In this document: positions 1 to 7,658 of the stretch, piece after piece
Layout: every line of letters begins with the position of its first letter
Position numbering within the stretch: position 1 is the first letter of the stretch
Assembly: GCA_959022495.1 (NCBI GenBank)
Contig: CAUEYX010000057.1
Span: forward strand, 1-14,154
DNA: 14,154 nt
Direction of reading: 5' to 3'
From: an uncultured Lachnospiraceae bacterium
GTDB taxonomy: Bacteria; Bacillota; Clostridia; Lachnospirales; Lachnospiraceae
Notes under the pieces: generated by a model
What the model saw: only the letters and a program-made list of their open reading frames with translations
Database searches by the model: none
What the model was told of the DNA's origin: nothing
Program-made: the position numbers and the translations under genes

Positions 1-48
1 CTCCTCCCAGGAGGGGCCTGACCCCTTTCGCCAATATTATCTGACAAT
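1..48 (-). promoter_or_regulatory. Intergenic RNA hairpins and probable Shine-Dalgarno site downstream of accC
   Basis: After the accC stop the minus strand reads into two short stem-loops. The first has arms AGGGG and CCCCT around TCAGG (12-26). The second has arms CTCCT and AGGAG around GGG (1-13). They share two bases, so they cannot both form fully. The GGGAGGAG at 1-8 looks like a ribosome binding site for a next gene just outside the window. From gene order in related operons that gene is expected to be accD, but it is not visible. Sequestering that site in a stem is an inference. Confidence 0.45.
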
Positions 49-1383
49 TCACATATTTTCTATGAATTCTATATCTATATTTCCTTTTACAAAATCCGGG
101 TGGTTCAGGATTTCGTACTGGTAGTCCACATTCGTGTCGATCCCTTCAATGATTACTTCGCCCAGAGCGCTGCGCATCTTTTTGATCGCCTCGCTGCGGT
201 TCTTCGCGTGGACGATCAGTTTCGCCAGCATGGAATCATAATAAGGCGGTACTGTGTATCCGCTGTAAATGGCCGCATCAATACGCACGCCTTTCCCACC
301 GGGGAGATACATATCTGTGATTGTTCCCGGTGAAGGGCGGAAGTTCTTGGCCGGATTCTCCGCATTGATCCTGCACTCAATGGCATGGCCGGTAATCTGG
401 ACGTCTTCCTGCCTATAGCTCAGCTCCTGCCCGTCCGCGATACGGATCTGTTCTTTGATCAGATCGATTCCTGTCACCCACTCTGTAACCGGATGTTCCA
501 CCTGAATCCGGGTATTCATCTCCATAAAATAGAAGTTCCCGTTTTTCTCCAGCAGGAATTCAATGGTCCCGGCGTTTGTGTAATGGGCCGCCTTGGCCGC
601 TTTCACTGCCGCTTCTCCCATCTTCTGGCGGAGCTGCGGGGTCAGGGCAATGGACGGTGATTCTTCGATCATCTTCTGGTGGTTTCTCTGGATGGAACAA
701 TCACGCTCACCTAAATGGATCACATTACCGTGCTCATCTGCCAGAATCTGGAACTCTATATGACGGGGATGCTGTACGAAATGCTCAATATACATCGTAT
801 TGTCCCCGAATGCCATCTGGGCCTCTTTCTGCGCTGTGTTAAAACTATTCGCGAACTCCTCCGGAGTCTCTGCCACGCGCATTCCCTTGCCGCCTCCTCC
901 GAGGGCTGCCTTTACAATCACCGGATATCCGATCTCCGCCGCGGTCTGGGCGCCTGTCTCTGCGTCATAAATGGGTTCTTTGCTCCCCGGTATGACGGGC
1001 ACGCCTGCATTGATCATTGTATTTCTTGCCTCAGACTTATTGCCCAGGCTCTGAATGACTTGTGATTTCGGTCCTATGAAGGTAATATTGCACTGTTCAC
1101 ACAACTCTGCGAACTTGCTGTTTTCGGATAAAAAACCGAATCCCGGGTGGATCGCGTCTGCCCCTGACACAAGAGTCGCACTGATAATATTCTGCATATT
1201 CAGATAACTCTCAGAGGATGGCGCCGGCCCGATACAGACTGCCTCATCCGCAAGCTGCGTATGCAGCGCCTCCCTGTCCGCCTCCGAATAGACCGCCACT
1301 GTTTCAATTCCCATCTCACGGCACGCGCGGATGATTCTGACAGCGATTTCGCCGCGGTTCGCGATCAATACTTTTCCAATCAT
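49..1383 (-). CDS. accC: Biotin carboxylase subunit of acetyl-CoA carboxylase
   Basis: AccC carboxylates the biotin carried by AccB, using ATP and bicarbonate, in the first half of the acetyl-CoA carboxylase reaction that makes malonyl-CoA in the cytoplasm. The 444-residue length is normal for the family. The N-terminal domain starts MIGKVLIANRGEIAVR. The ATP-grasp domain has Lys159 and a glycine-rich loop GGGGKGM (162-168). The MEMNTRIQVEHP segment gives Glu288, Asn290, Arg292 and Glu296, and GHAIECRINAE gives Arg338. These match the numbering of the E. coli enzyme as I know it. The ATG at 1383 follows the fabZ stop by 6 bases, with GGGGAG at the end of fabZ as ribosome binding site, so translation is probably coupled. 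It is the last complete gene of the fab operon here. Nothing suggests damage. Confidence 0.97.
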   Translation of the reverse strand: MIGKVLIANRGEIAVRIIRACREMGIETVAVYSEADREALHTQLADEAVCIGPAPSSESYLNMQNIISATLVSGADAIHPGFGFLSENSKFAELCEQCNITFIGPKSQVIQSLGNKSEARNTMINAGVPVIPGSKEPIYDAETGAQTAAEIGYPVIVKAALGGGGKGMRVAETPEEFANSFNTAQKEAQMAFGDNTMYIEHFVQHPRHIEFQILADEHGNVIHLGERDCSIQRNHQKMIEESPSIALTPQLRQKMGEAAVKAAKAAHYTNAGTIEFLLEKNGNFYFMEMNTRIQVEHPVTEWVTGIDLIKEQIRIADGQELSYRQEDVQITGHAIECRINAENPAKNFRPSPGTITDMYLPGGKGVRIDAAIYSGYTVPPYYDSMLAKLIVHAKNRSEAIKKMRSALGEVIIEGIDTNVDYQYEILNHPDFVKGNIDIEFIENM

Positions 1384-1389
1384 TTTATG

Positions 1390-1821
1390 CTACTCCCCTA
1401 CCATAAATGTCAGCTCCGCGCTGACAACTACCTTTCCGTCAACAGAAGCCGTCGCCTGTCCTACTCCGACCGGTCCCTTGCTCTTAATGATTTTTGTTTC
1501 CAGCTTCAGTGTATCTCCCGGGAAAACCATCCCTTTGAAACGGCATTTCTGCACCCCTCCGAAGAACGCGATCTTGCCCTGATTCTCCGGCATGCTCAGG
1601 ATCGCCACCGCGCCGGTCTGCGCCAGCGCTTCAAGGATAAGCACCCCCGGCATCACTGCCTTCTGCGGAAAATGCCCCTTAAAGAAATCTTCACGGTAGG
1701 TAACCGCTTTATATCCCACTGCATATTCACCCGGTACATAATCCTCCACCTTATCGATCAGCAGGAATGGATGTCTGTGGGGAATAATCTCCTGGATCTG
1801 TTCCACATTTAAACTGTTCAT
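1390..1821 (-). CDS. fabZ: 3-hydroxyacyl-ACP dehydratase FabZ
   Basis: FabZ dehydrates 3-hydroxyacyl-ACP to trans-2-enoyl-ACP, the third step of each elongation cycle. The 143-residue product has the hot-dog fold motifs: an N-terminal IPHRHPFLLIDKV segment, then FKGHFPQKAVMPGVLILEALAQ, where His50 and Glu64 match the catalytic pair of the family (His54 and Glu68 in E. coli). The frame is open further upstream to a GTG at 1866, but that start has no clear ribosome binding site and would add residues unlike the family. The ATG at 1821 gives the usual start MNSLNVEQIQEIIPHR and has AAAGG about 11 bases upstream. It lies 62 bases after accB, a gap that holds two small hairpins. No fabA or fabM is visible, so how unsaturated fatty acids are made cannot be told from this window. 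Confidence 0.94.
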   Translation of the reverse strand: MNSLNVEQIQEIIPHRHPFLLIDKVEDYVPGEYAVGYKAVTYREDFFKGHFPQKAVMPGVLILEALAQTGAVAILSMPENQGKIAFFGGVQKCRFKGMVFPGDTLKLETKIIKSKGPVGVGQATASVDGKVVVSAELTFMVGE

Positions 1822-1847
1822 AATTCCATGCACCTTTCTTTCACTGG

Positions 1848-1884
1848 GCCGCATGTGCGGCTTCACCGCTGCCGTATATGCGGT
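1848..1884 (-). other. Two back-to-back hairpins between accB and fabZ
   Basis: The 62-base gap between accB and fabZ contains GCCGCA-N2-TGCGGC (1848-1861) and ACCGC-N10-GCGGT (1865-1884, overlapping the accB stop). Neither is followed by a run of T, so they are not terminators. They could protect or space out the message, or separate fabZ translation from accB. No function is proven. Confidence 0.4.
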
Positions 1885-2411
1885 CAGCTGATTACAAAGA
1901 GGGGCTGACCGTACTCGACTGCCTCTCCATTCTCAACAAGGATCTCTGCCACCGTGCCGCTGAAATCACTTTCAATCTCATTCATCAGCTTCATGGCCTC
2001 AACAATGGCGAGCACCTGTCCCTCTTTCACCGAATCACCTACCTTGACAAACGGTTCTGCATCCTCGGACGGTGCCGCGTAAAATGTCCCAACAAGCGGT
2101 GACTTTACAACGTTTCCTGACACAGCGGCCCCCATGCTGCCGCCTGCTGCCTCTGCCGCAGGGCTTTCTCCTGCAGACGCGGCTGCCGGTGCCGCGGGAG
2201 CCGCCGGGACAGGAACAGGGGCAGGCATTACTGCCGGGAGCGCTCCCGGGACAGCCGGCGCAGCCACAGGCGCTGCCGGGCCCTGAACCTGTATAATCTT
2301 GTCACCTGTTTTCTTAAGGGAGAGCTTTACGCCGTCTTCCTCATATTTAAACTCCGTCAGCTCTGAATCTGAAACAGCCTTGACCAGTTCTAACACCTGT
2401 TCTATTTTCAT
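1884..2411 (-). CDS. accB: Biotin carboxyl carrier protein of acetyl-CoA carboxylase
   Basis: AccB carries the biotin that AccC carboxylates and that the AccA/AccD carboxyltransferase uses to convert acetyl-CoA to malonyl-CoA. The 175-residue protein has an N-terminal helical region (1-35), a long Ala/Pro/Val-rich flexible linker (about 45-88) and a C-terminal biotinyl domain (about 100-175). The biotinylated lysine is Lys141 in VEAMKLMNE. The frame is open to a GTG at 2420, but that GTG is part of the Shine-Dalgarno GAGGTG (2418-2423). The ATG at 2411, 8 bases after GAGG, gives the canonical start MKIEQVLELVK. fabF ends 12 bases upstream of this ATG. The linker is Ala/Pro-rich as in other bacterial AccB proteins. 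Confidence 0.95.
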   Translation of the reverse strand: MKIEQVLELVKAVSDSELTEFKYEEDGVKLSLKKTGDKIIQVQGPAAPVAAPAVPGALPAVMPAPVPVPAAPAAPAAASAGESPAAEAAGGSMGAAVSGNVVKSPLVGTFYAAPSEDAEPFVKVGDSVKEGQVLAIVEAMKLMNEIESDFSGTVAEILVENGEAVEYGQPLFVIS

Positions 2412-2423
2412 TCCGTACACCTC

Positions 2424-3662
2424 TTACCCTTCATACTTCTTTAACAACAGTGTCGCATTGTGGCCGCCGAATCCGAGAGAGTTCGTCAGGACATAATTCA
2501 CGTCTTTCTCAACCGGAGCGCCTACCGCATAGTTCAGGTCACATTCCGGATCTACATTCTCTGTTCCCATCGTCTGATGGATGAAGCCGTCCTGGATACT
2601 CTTTACACAGACAACGAACTCCACACCGCCTGCCGCGCCGAGCAGATGCCCGATCATGGACTTTGTAGAGTTGATGACAACATCCTTTGCCGCATCGCCG
2701 AGAGCCAGCTTGATCGCTTTTGTCTCGAAGAGATCGTTGTGATGTGTGCTTGTTCCGTGAGCGTTGATGTAGTCGATCTGCTCCGGAGCAGCCCCCGCCT
2801 CTTTCATGGCAAGCTTCATCGCCATACCGGCGCCTTCTCCGTCCTCAGCCGGAGAAGTGATATGGTAAGCGTCACCTGTCGCGCCATAACCCACAAGCTC
2901 TGCGTAGATCTTCGCGCCTCTTGCCTTCGCGTGCTCCAGTTCCTCCAGAACAACGATGCCTGCGCCTTCTCCGAGAACGAATCCGTCTCTGTCCTTATCA
3001 AACGGTCTGGAAGCATGCTCCGGGTCATTTGTCGTGGACAGCGCTGTCAGAGAAGTAAATCCCGCGATCCCTGTCGGGCAGATGGACGCCTCTGTTCCTC
3101 CTGCCACCATCACATCCGCGTCGCCGTACTGGATTGCGCGGAGCGCGTCACCGATACAATGGGTACCGGATGCACATGCTGTAACGACGTTTGTACACTT
3201 TCCTTTTAATCCCAGCTGGATGGAAATATTTCCTGCTGCCATGTTGGAGATCATCAGCGGCACCATCAGCGGGTTCACCTTGTTCGGTCCCTTTGTGATG
3301 ATCTTCTCATAATTGGTCTCCACGCACTGGAGGCTTCCGATACCGGAGCCCACGATCACGCCCACTCTGAACGGATCTTCCTTCTCCATATCAAGACCTG
3401 CATCGTCAAATGCCTCTTTCGCCGCTGCGACCGCATACTGTGAAAACGGCTCCATTCTCTTTGCCGCCTTGAAGTCCATGCGCTCTTTCGCCACAAAATC
3501 CTTCACCTCTGCGGCAATCTGCACTTTGTACTCTGATGCGTCAAACTTTGTGATCGGTCCGATGCCGACCTTGCCTTCTTTAATGCCTGCCCAGAACTCA
3601 TCCACCGTATTACCGATCGGCGTTACAGCCCCAAGACCTGTCACTACAACTCTTCTCTTCAT
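2424..3662 (-). CDS. fabF: Beta-ketoacyl-ACP synthase II (KASII)
   Basis: FabF condenses malonyl-ACP with a growing acyl-ACP and releases CO2, driving chain elongation. The 412-residue length is normal. It has the thiolase-fold catalytic triad: Cys163 in VTACASGTHC, His302 in INAHGTST and His339 in STKSMIGHLLGAAGG, with the conserved Lys334. The triad rather than a Cys-His-Asn set separates it from FabH. The motif after His302 reads HGTSTHHND, where many homologues have TPLND. I take this as a lineage variant. The ATG at 3662 follows fabG by 12 bases with AGGAG placed 7 bases upstream, so the start is clear. Given that the operon carries both fabH and fabF and no fabB-like gene is visible, FabF is probably the main elongating synthase. 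Confidence 0.96.
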   Translation of the reverse strand: MKRRVVVTGLGAVTPIGNTVDEFWAGIKEGKVGIGPITKFDASEYKVQIAAEVKDFVAKERMDFKAAKRMEPFSQYAVAAAKEAFDDAGLDMEKEDPFRVGVIVGSGIGSLQCVETNYEKIITKGPNKVNPLMVPLMISNMAAGNISIQLGLKGKCTNVVTACASGTHCIGDALRAIQYGDADVMVAGGTEASICPTGIAGFTSLTALSTTNDPEHASRPFDKDRDGFVLGEGAGIVVLEELEHAKARGAKIYAELVGYGATGDAYHITSPAEDGEGAGMAMKLAMKEAGAAPEQIDYINAHGTSTHHNDLFETKAIKLALGDAAKDVVINSTKSMIGHLLGAAGGVEFVVCVKSIQDGFIHQTMGTENVDPECDLNYAVGAPVEKDVNYVLTNSLGFGGHNATLLLKKYEG

Positions 3663-3674
3663 ATCTCTGCTCCT

Positions 3675-4415
3675 TTACATGGCCATTCCGCCGTCTACAT
3701 TGATCACCTGTCCCGTGATATACCTTGCCCCTTCCGAAGCCAGGAATGCCACTGCATTGGCGATATCCTCTGTCTCCCCGAATCTGCCCATGGGGATCTG
3801 TGCTACAGCGCCCTCTTTTACTTTGTCGGAAAGCACCTCAGTCATCTCTGTGTTGATGAATCCCGGCGCGATGGCATTTACCGTAACGCCGCGGCTCGCA
3901 AGCTCTCTTGCCGCTGACTTTGTCAGTCCGATCACGCCCGCCTTGGAAGCGGAGTAGTTCGCCTGTCCTGCGTTTCCGAGGACTCCGGATACGGATGACA
4001 TATTGATGATGCGTCCGCCTCTCTGCTTGATCATCTGCCTTGCCACGAAACGGATGCAGTTGAATGTTCCTTTCAGGTTCGTATCAAGGACCGCGTCATA
4101 ATCTTCCTCGGACATCTTCATCAGAAGTCCGTCCTTTGTGATACCCGCGTTATTTACAAGGATATCCACGCTTCCCAGCTCAGCGACGATCTCTTTGAAC
4201 ATCGCCTCGCATGCACTGTAATCTGACACATTGCACTGTTTGATCTCTGCTTTTCCACCTGCCGCTTCGATCTCAGCCTTCACTTCTTCCGCGCGTGCCT
4301 GAGAACCGTTATAGTTGATCACTACCGTCGCGCCCTCACCTGCCAGCTTAATCGCAGCCGCTCTTCCGATCCCTCTGGAAGCGCCTGTCACTACCGCAAC
4401 CTTTCCATTTAACAT
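3675..4415 (-). CDS. fabG: 3-oxoacyl-ACP reductase FabG
   Basis: FabG reduces 3-oxoacyl-ACP to (R)-3-hydroxyacyl-ACP with NADPH, the second step of the cycle. It is a 246-residue short-chain dehydrogenase. The N-terminal Rossmann motif is VTGASRGIG (9-17), followed by LVNNAG (86-91). The catalytic residues are Ser141 in NMSSVSG, Tyr154 and Lys158 in QANYSASKAG. The C-terminal AITGQ-like region reads ARYITGQVINVDGGMAM, as in true FabG proteins. The start ATG at 4415 overlaps the end of fabD by 7 bases (ATGTTAA), which suggests translational coupling. SDR enzymes are often misassigned, but its place between fabD and fabF makes FabG secure. Confidence 0.96.
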   Translation of the reverse strand: MLNGKVAVVTGASRGIGRAAAIKLAGEGATVVINYNGSQARAEEVKAEIEAAGGKAEIKQCNVSDYSACEAMFKEIVAELGSVDILVNNAGITKDGLLMKMSEEDYDAVLDTNLKGTFNCIRFVARQMIKQRGGRIINMSSVSGVLGNAGQANYSASKAGVIGLTKSAARELASRGVTVNAIAPGFINTEMTEVLSDKVKEGAVAQIPMGRFGETEDIANAVAFLASEGARYITGQVINVDGGMAM

Positions 4416-5329
4416 AATTCACTTACCACCTTATCTACATCTTCCCATGTGCCTACGTTGTAAACCTTCACATCGCGGTTGATCTTGCGCATGAAACCAG
4501 CCAGTGTCCTGCCCGGTCCGATCTCTACAAATGTATCTACGCCGTCCGCGATCATGTTCTCCACGCTCTGCTGCCATCTTACGGAAGATGCCACCTGTTT
4601 TGCGAGGAGTGCCTTTGTCTGCGCGATATCTGTCACATACTCTGCCGTCACATTCGTCACATACGGGATCGCAAGGGTCGATACCTCTACATTCTCAAGC
4701 ACTCTGCCGAGCTCCTCACCTGCCTCTGTCAGCATCGGAGAGTGGAACGGCCCGCTCACATTCAGCGGAAGCACTCTCTTCGCCCCTGCCTCTTTGAGAA
4801 CTTCTGACGCTTTCTCCACGCTCTCTTTCCATCCTGTGATAACGATCTGTCCCGGGCAGTTGTAGTTGGCGATGCTCACACCGTCAATATCCGCGATGGC
4901 GTTCTCGATCGCCTCGCCTGTCAGTCCCAGGACTGCCGCCATGGAGCCTTTTCCTCCCGGCACCGCATTCTGCATGAGGATCCCGCGCTTTCTCACTGTC
5001 GTGATGGCATCCTCTGTTCTCATTCCGCCTGCGGAAGCGATGGCACAGTACTCACCGAGGCTTAAGCCTGCGGTGACATCCGCCTTCAGTCCGCGCTCTC
5101 TTAATACATGCTCCATTGCCATGCATACTGTCACAAGAGCTGCCTGTGTGTACTCCGTCTGGTCCAGACGGTCATTTTCCTCAAAACACAGTTCCTTCAT
5201 ATCTATATCCAGCAGTTCAGATGCCTTGTCAATCACCTGTCTCGCTGTTTCACTCTGCTCATAAAAATCTTTGCCCATTCCGGCTTTCTGCGCTCCCTGT
5301 CCCGGGAACATAAATGCGATCTTACTCAT
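4409..5329 (-). CDS. fabD: Malonyl-CoA:ACP transacylase
   Basis: FabD moves malonyl from malonyl-CoA onto the phosphopantetheine of ACP, supplying the extender unit for FabH and FabF. The 306-residue protein begins MSKIAFMFPGQGAQ, the family's hallmark. The nucleophile is Ser90 in GLSLGE, and the partner histidine is His196 in GPFHSPML. An arginine near 113-115 (TVRKRG) fits the carboxylate-binding position. The start at 5329 overlaps the fabK stop by 8 bases (ATGAGTAA), and its own end overlaps fabG by 7, so fabK-fabD-fabG form a coupled block. Length and motifs are intact. Confidence 0.96.
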   Translation of the reverse strand: MSKIAFMFPGQGAQKAGMGKDFYEQSETARQVIDKASELLDIDMKELCFEENDRLDQTEYTQAALVTVCMAMEHVLRERGLKADVTAGLSLGEYCAIASAGGMRTEDAITTVRKRGILMQNAVPGGKGSMAAVLGLTGEAIENAIADIDGVSIANYNCPGQIVITGWKESVEKASEVLKEAGAKRVLPLNVSGPFHSPMLTEAGEELGRVLENVEVSTLAIPYVTNVTAEYVTDIAQTKALLAKQVASSVRWQQSVENMIADGVDTFVEIGPGRTLAGFMRKINRDVKVYNVGTWEDVDKVVSELC

Positions 5330-6260
5330 AGAACCCTTTTCCTCCGATCAGGTCATCTGTCTCTTTCACCAGTTTCTGGATCAGGTCATGACATGACATT
5401 TTCTCTTTTACCATACCTGCGATCTGTCCTGCCATCACGCTTCCTGTCTTCACATCTCCCTCTACAACAGCTTTTCTCAAGCCGCCCAGAGTGAGAAGCT
5501 CCAGTTCTTCAAAGGGAACGCCTGCCTGTTCCTTCTCCAGATACTCTTTTGTCATCTGGTTTCTTAAGGCTCTGACCGGATGACCTGTGGAACGCCCTGT
5601 TACCCTTGAGTCAATATCTCTTGCCTTGATGATCATATCTTTATAATTTTCATGAACCTGAGATTCATTCGTAACCACAAAGTGAGTTCCCATCTGTACG
5701 CCCTGCGCGCCCAGCATAAATGCCGCCGCGATTCCTCTTCCGTCAGCAATTCCGCCTGCCGCGATGACCGGGACGCTCACCGCATCCACGACCTGCGGTA
5801 CCAGTACCATCGTCGTGTTCTCACCAATGTGTCCGCCGGCTTCTGTTCCCTCTGCCACAAGAGCGTCTGCCCCGCATCTCTCCATGCGCTTCGCCAGCGC
5901 TACGGATGCGATAACCGGGATTACCTTTACTCCGGCTTCTTTCCACATCTTCATATATTTCTCGGGAGATCCCGCGCCTGTCGTTACGACTTTCACGCCT
6001 TCCTCCACGATCACTTCTGCCACATCGTCCGCGTATGGACTCATAAGCATGATGTTTACCCCAAACGGTTTATCAGTAAGCTTTTTCGCCTCTCTGATCT
6101 GATCACGTACCCACTCGGCCGGCGCGCTCGCAGCACCGATCAGCCCCAAGCCGCCGGCTTCGGATACGGCGGCTGCAAGATGATACTCAGCAACCCATGC
6201 CATTCCTCCCTGAATAATCGGATATTCAATTCCCAATAGTTCGGTTACTTTTGTCTTCAT
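5322..6260 (-). CDS. fabK: Enoyl-ACP reductase II (FMN-dependent FabK)
   Basis: FabK reduces trans-2-enoyl-ACP to acyl-ACP and so closes the elongation cycle. It belongs to the nitronate monooxygenase/FMN TIM-barrel group, unlike the SDR enzymes FabI and FabL. The 312-residue protein begins with the typical GIEYPIIQGGMAWV. The EGTEAGGHIG segment holds His144, at the same number as the catalytic histidine described for the Streptococcus pneumoniae enzyme. The phosphate-binding region IAAGGIADGRGI (166-177) and GAQGVQMGTHF (184-194) follow. The sequence alone could be confused with nitronate monooxygenase, but the operon decides for FabK. The start at 6260 has AAAGG about 10 bases upstream. FabK-type reductases are known to be insensitive to triclosan; no other enoyl reductase is in this window. 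Confidence 0.95.
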   Translation of the reverse strand: MKTKVTELLGIEYPIIQGGMAWVAEYHLAAAVSEAGGLGLIGAASAPAEWVRDQIREAKKLTDKPFGVNIMLMSPYADDVAEVIVEEGVKVVTTGAGSPEKYMKMWKEAGVKVIPVIASVALAKRMERCGADALVAEGTEAGGHIGENTTMVLVPQVVDAVSVPVIAAGGIADGRGIAAAFMLGAQGVQMGTHFVVTNESQVHENYKDMIIKARDIDSRVTGRSTGHPVRALRNQMTKEYLEKEQAGVPFEELELLTLGGLRKAVVEGDVKTGSVMAGQIAGMVKEKMSCHDLIQKLVKETDDLIGGKGFYE

Positions 6261-6294
6261 ACTAACAACCTTTCTTTCTTAAAAAAATCTTTTC

Positions 6295-6519
6295 TTATTT
6301 GTGTTCTTCCAGATATTTTACAACATCACCGATCGTTGCGATCTGTTCCAGATCCTCTGACGGGATCTCCACTTCAAACTCTTCCTCAAAAGCCATTACC
6401 ATCTCAAACAGATCTAGGGAATCTGCGCCCAGGTCATCCTTGAAAGATGTCTCCTCTGTCAGCTCTGCCACGTCAGCGTTTAATGATTCTGCTACGATTT
6501 CTTTGATCTTCTCTAACAT
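6295..6519 (-). CDS. acpP: Acyl carrier protein
   Basis: ACP carries the growing acyl chain as a thioester on a phosphopantetheine arm between all Fab enzymes. The 74-residue acidic protein has the expected four-helix pattern. The attachment site is Ser34 in LGADSLDLFE. ADSLD with upstream DDLG is the family signature. The start at 6519 has a purine-rich AAAGGA about 13 bases upstream, somewhat far, within GAAAGAAAGGAAAAG. It lies 115 bases after fabH, in a gap with three consecutive hairpins, and 34 bases before fabK. The large gap with RNA structure suggests that ACP output is adjusted separately from fabH, but that is an inference. Confidence 0.96.
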   Translation of the reverse strand: MLEKIKEIVAESLNADVAELTEETSFKDDLGADSLDLFEMVMAFEEEFEVEIPSEDLEQIATIGDVVKYLEEHK

Positions 6520-6554
6520 GTTTTTCTTTTCCTTTCTTTCAATAAAATACTTTT

Positions 6555-6623
6555 CCCTCGCGGGTGTAATAATCTCCGCGGTGCGGAGAATCTATTTTGT
6601 AATCCGGCTGTGCCGGGAATTAC
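6555..6623 (-). other. Cluster of three RNA hairpins between fabH and acpP
   Basis: In minus-strand order the fabH-acpP gap has three inverted repeats. The first has a 10-bp stem with a 2-base bulge, whose ends are GTAAT/ATTAC and core CCGGC-N3-GCCGG (6599-6623). The second is a 7-bp stem TCTCCGC-N3-GCGGAGA (6573-6589). The third is a short CCC-N4-GGG (6555-6564). None is followed by a strong T run, though TTTT or AAAA tracts flank them. They may act as RNase barriers that stabilise acpP mRNA, or as weak attenuators. Confidence 0.5.
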
Positions 6624-6634
6624 CAGTGTTTCTT

Positions 6635-7597
6635 CTACCATTCAAACAGACATGCTGCCCAGGTAAGCCCTGCTCCAAAACCGGAGAGCATTACCTTCTG
6701 TCCTCTTTTAAACATTCCTTTCCGGTTCATCTCATCCAGAAGGATGGGAACCGTCGCTGCCGATGTATTCGCATACTCTTCAAGATTCATTGGGAATTTT
6801 GCAATATCCGTCTTCAGTCTTTTCGCCACCGCTTCTATAATCCGGCGGTTCGCCTGATGAAGAACAAAATAGTCGATCTCTTCCAGCGGTGTGCCTGCCT
6901 TCGCAAGGACCTCCTCTATAATCTCGGGGACTTTGCGCACTGCGAACTTAAAAACCGCCTGACCGTCCATGTGGATATAGGAGTCTTTGTCTTCCTCCTC
7001 CGGCTTCCATGCCCTGCGGTGTCTGCTCAAGGCTGTCAGTGCATCTCCCTTTTTCCCGTCAGAATGCGCCGCCATATATGCGGGCGCCCCCTCTTCTCCC
7101 CGCAGAAGGACCGCTCCGGCCCCGTCTCCGAATAGTATGCATGTGCCCCGGTCTGTCCAGTCTACCATACTGCTCATGCTGTCCGCCCCGACCACCAGGA
7201 CCGTGCGGTATATTCCCGCGCTTATGTATGCCTGCGCGGTATTGAATGCCAGCACAAACCCCGTGCACGCCGCGTTCATGTCATACCCTGCCGCGTGAAC
7301 CGCGCCAATCGCTTTCTGCACCTCACACGCCGCGCAGGGAAATACAGTCTCGGATGAGGATGTCGCGGCGAGAATCAGCTCGATCTCTGCCGGGTCAATC
7401 CCGCTCTGCTCTACTGCCTTCAAGGCAGCCTGCCCTGCCATATATGAAGTCGTCTCCTCTTCAATAATATGACGTCTTCCGATGCCGGTCCTCTCACGTA
7501 TCCATTCATCATTCGTATCAACAATCCTGGACAGATCATCATTGTCCATTACATGCGGCGGCACGTACGCGCCGGTTCCATATATTTTCCCTACCAT
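6635..7597 (-). CDS. fabH: Beta-ketoacyl-ACP synthase III (initiating condensing enzyme)
   Basis: FabH starts fatty acid synthesis by condensing an acyl-CoA primer with malonyl-ACP; primer choice (acetyl or branched) cannot be read from the sequence. The 320-residue protein has the Cys-His-Asn triad: Cys111 in DMNAACTGF, His247 in VLHQANRRI and Asn277 in YANTSAA. It opens MVGKIYGTGAYVPP, the usual FabH start. An in-frame ATG at 7612 would add five residues, but its upstream GGCGG touches it directly. The ATG at 7597 has GGAG at 7605-7608 with a 7-base spacer, so I prefer it. It is the first gene of the operon, about 50 bases below the predicted transcription start. The next gene is acpP, 115 bases on. 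Confidence 0.96.
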   Translation of the reverse strand: MVGKIYGTGAYVPPHVMDNDDLSRIVDTNDEWIRERTGIGRRHIIEEETTSYMAGQAALKAVEQSGIDPAEIELILAATSSSETVFPCAACEVQKAIGAVHAAGYDMNAACTGFVLAFNTAQAYISAGIYRTVLVVGADSMSSMVDWTDRGTCILFGDGAGAVLLRGEEGAPAYMAAHSDGKKGDALTALSRHRRAWKPEEEDKDSYIHMDGQAVFKFAVRKVPEIIEEVLAKAGTPLEEIDYFVLHQANRRIIEAVAKRLKTDIAKFPMNLEEYANTSAATVPILLDEMNRKGMFKRGQKVMLSGFGAGLTWAACLFEW

Positions 7598-7623
7598 TTC
7601 TGTTCTCCACATCCGCCAAAATT

Positions 7624-7639
7624 ACTTTGACTACTAAAT
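7624..7639. promoter_or_regulatory. Degenerate second FabT-like operator
   Basis: The sequence TTTG-N5-TAAA (7626-7638), preceded by TAC, has the same layout as the perfect repeat beside it, with one mismatch in the second arm. It lies in the 5' untranslated region of fabH. Two TTTG half-sites 16 bases apart could allow cooperative repressor binding. This is an inference. Confidence 0.35.
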
Positions 7640-7658
7640 ACTTTGGCTTTCAAAGTAT
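7638..7658. promoter_or_regulatory. Perfect inverted repeat, likely FabT-type (MarR) operator
   Basis: ATACTTTG-N5-CAAAGTAT is an uninterrupted 8-bp-arm palindrome. It covers most of the -10 box and the expected transcription start of the fab operon, so a bound protein would block transcription. The TTTG-N5-CAAA core and spacing match the FabT operators described for streptococcal fab operons (TTTGATTATCAAA-like). A FapR-type TTAGTACC palindrome is absent. No marR/fabT gene lies next to this site, so the regulator would be encoded elsewhere. Confidence 0.7.

Noticed and set aside
1822..1866. GTG start for fabZ at 1866
   Set aside because: It lacks a ribosome binding site, reads through a hairpin, and adds residues not expected in FabZ.
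2412..2420. GTG start for accB at 2420
   Set aside because: This GTG is part of the ribosome binding site GAGGTG for the ATG at 2411.
2460..3209. Plus-strand open frame of 249 codons opposite fabF
   Set aside because: It mirrors a well-supported fabF, its Cys/Arg/His-rich product resembles no family, and no ribosome binding site precedes it.
7598..7612. Five-residue N-terminal extension of FabH from the ATG at 7612
   Set aside because: GGCGG touches that ATG directly, whereas the ATG at 7597 has GGAG at a normal 7-base distance and gives the usual FabH start.
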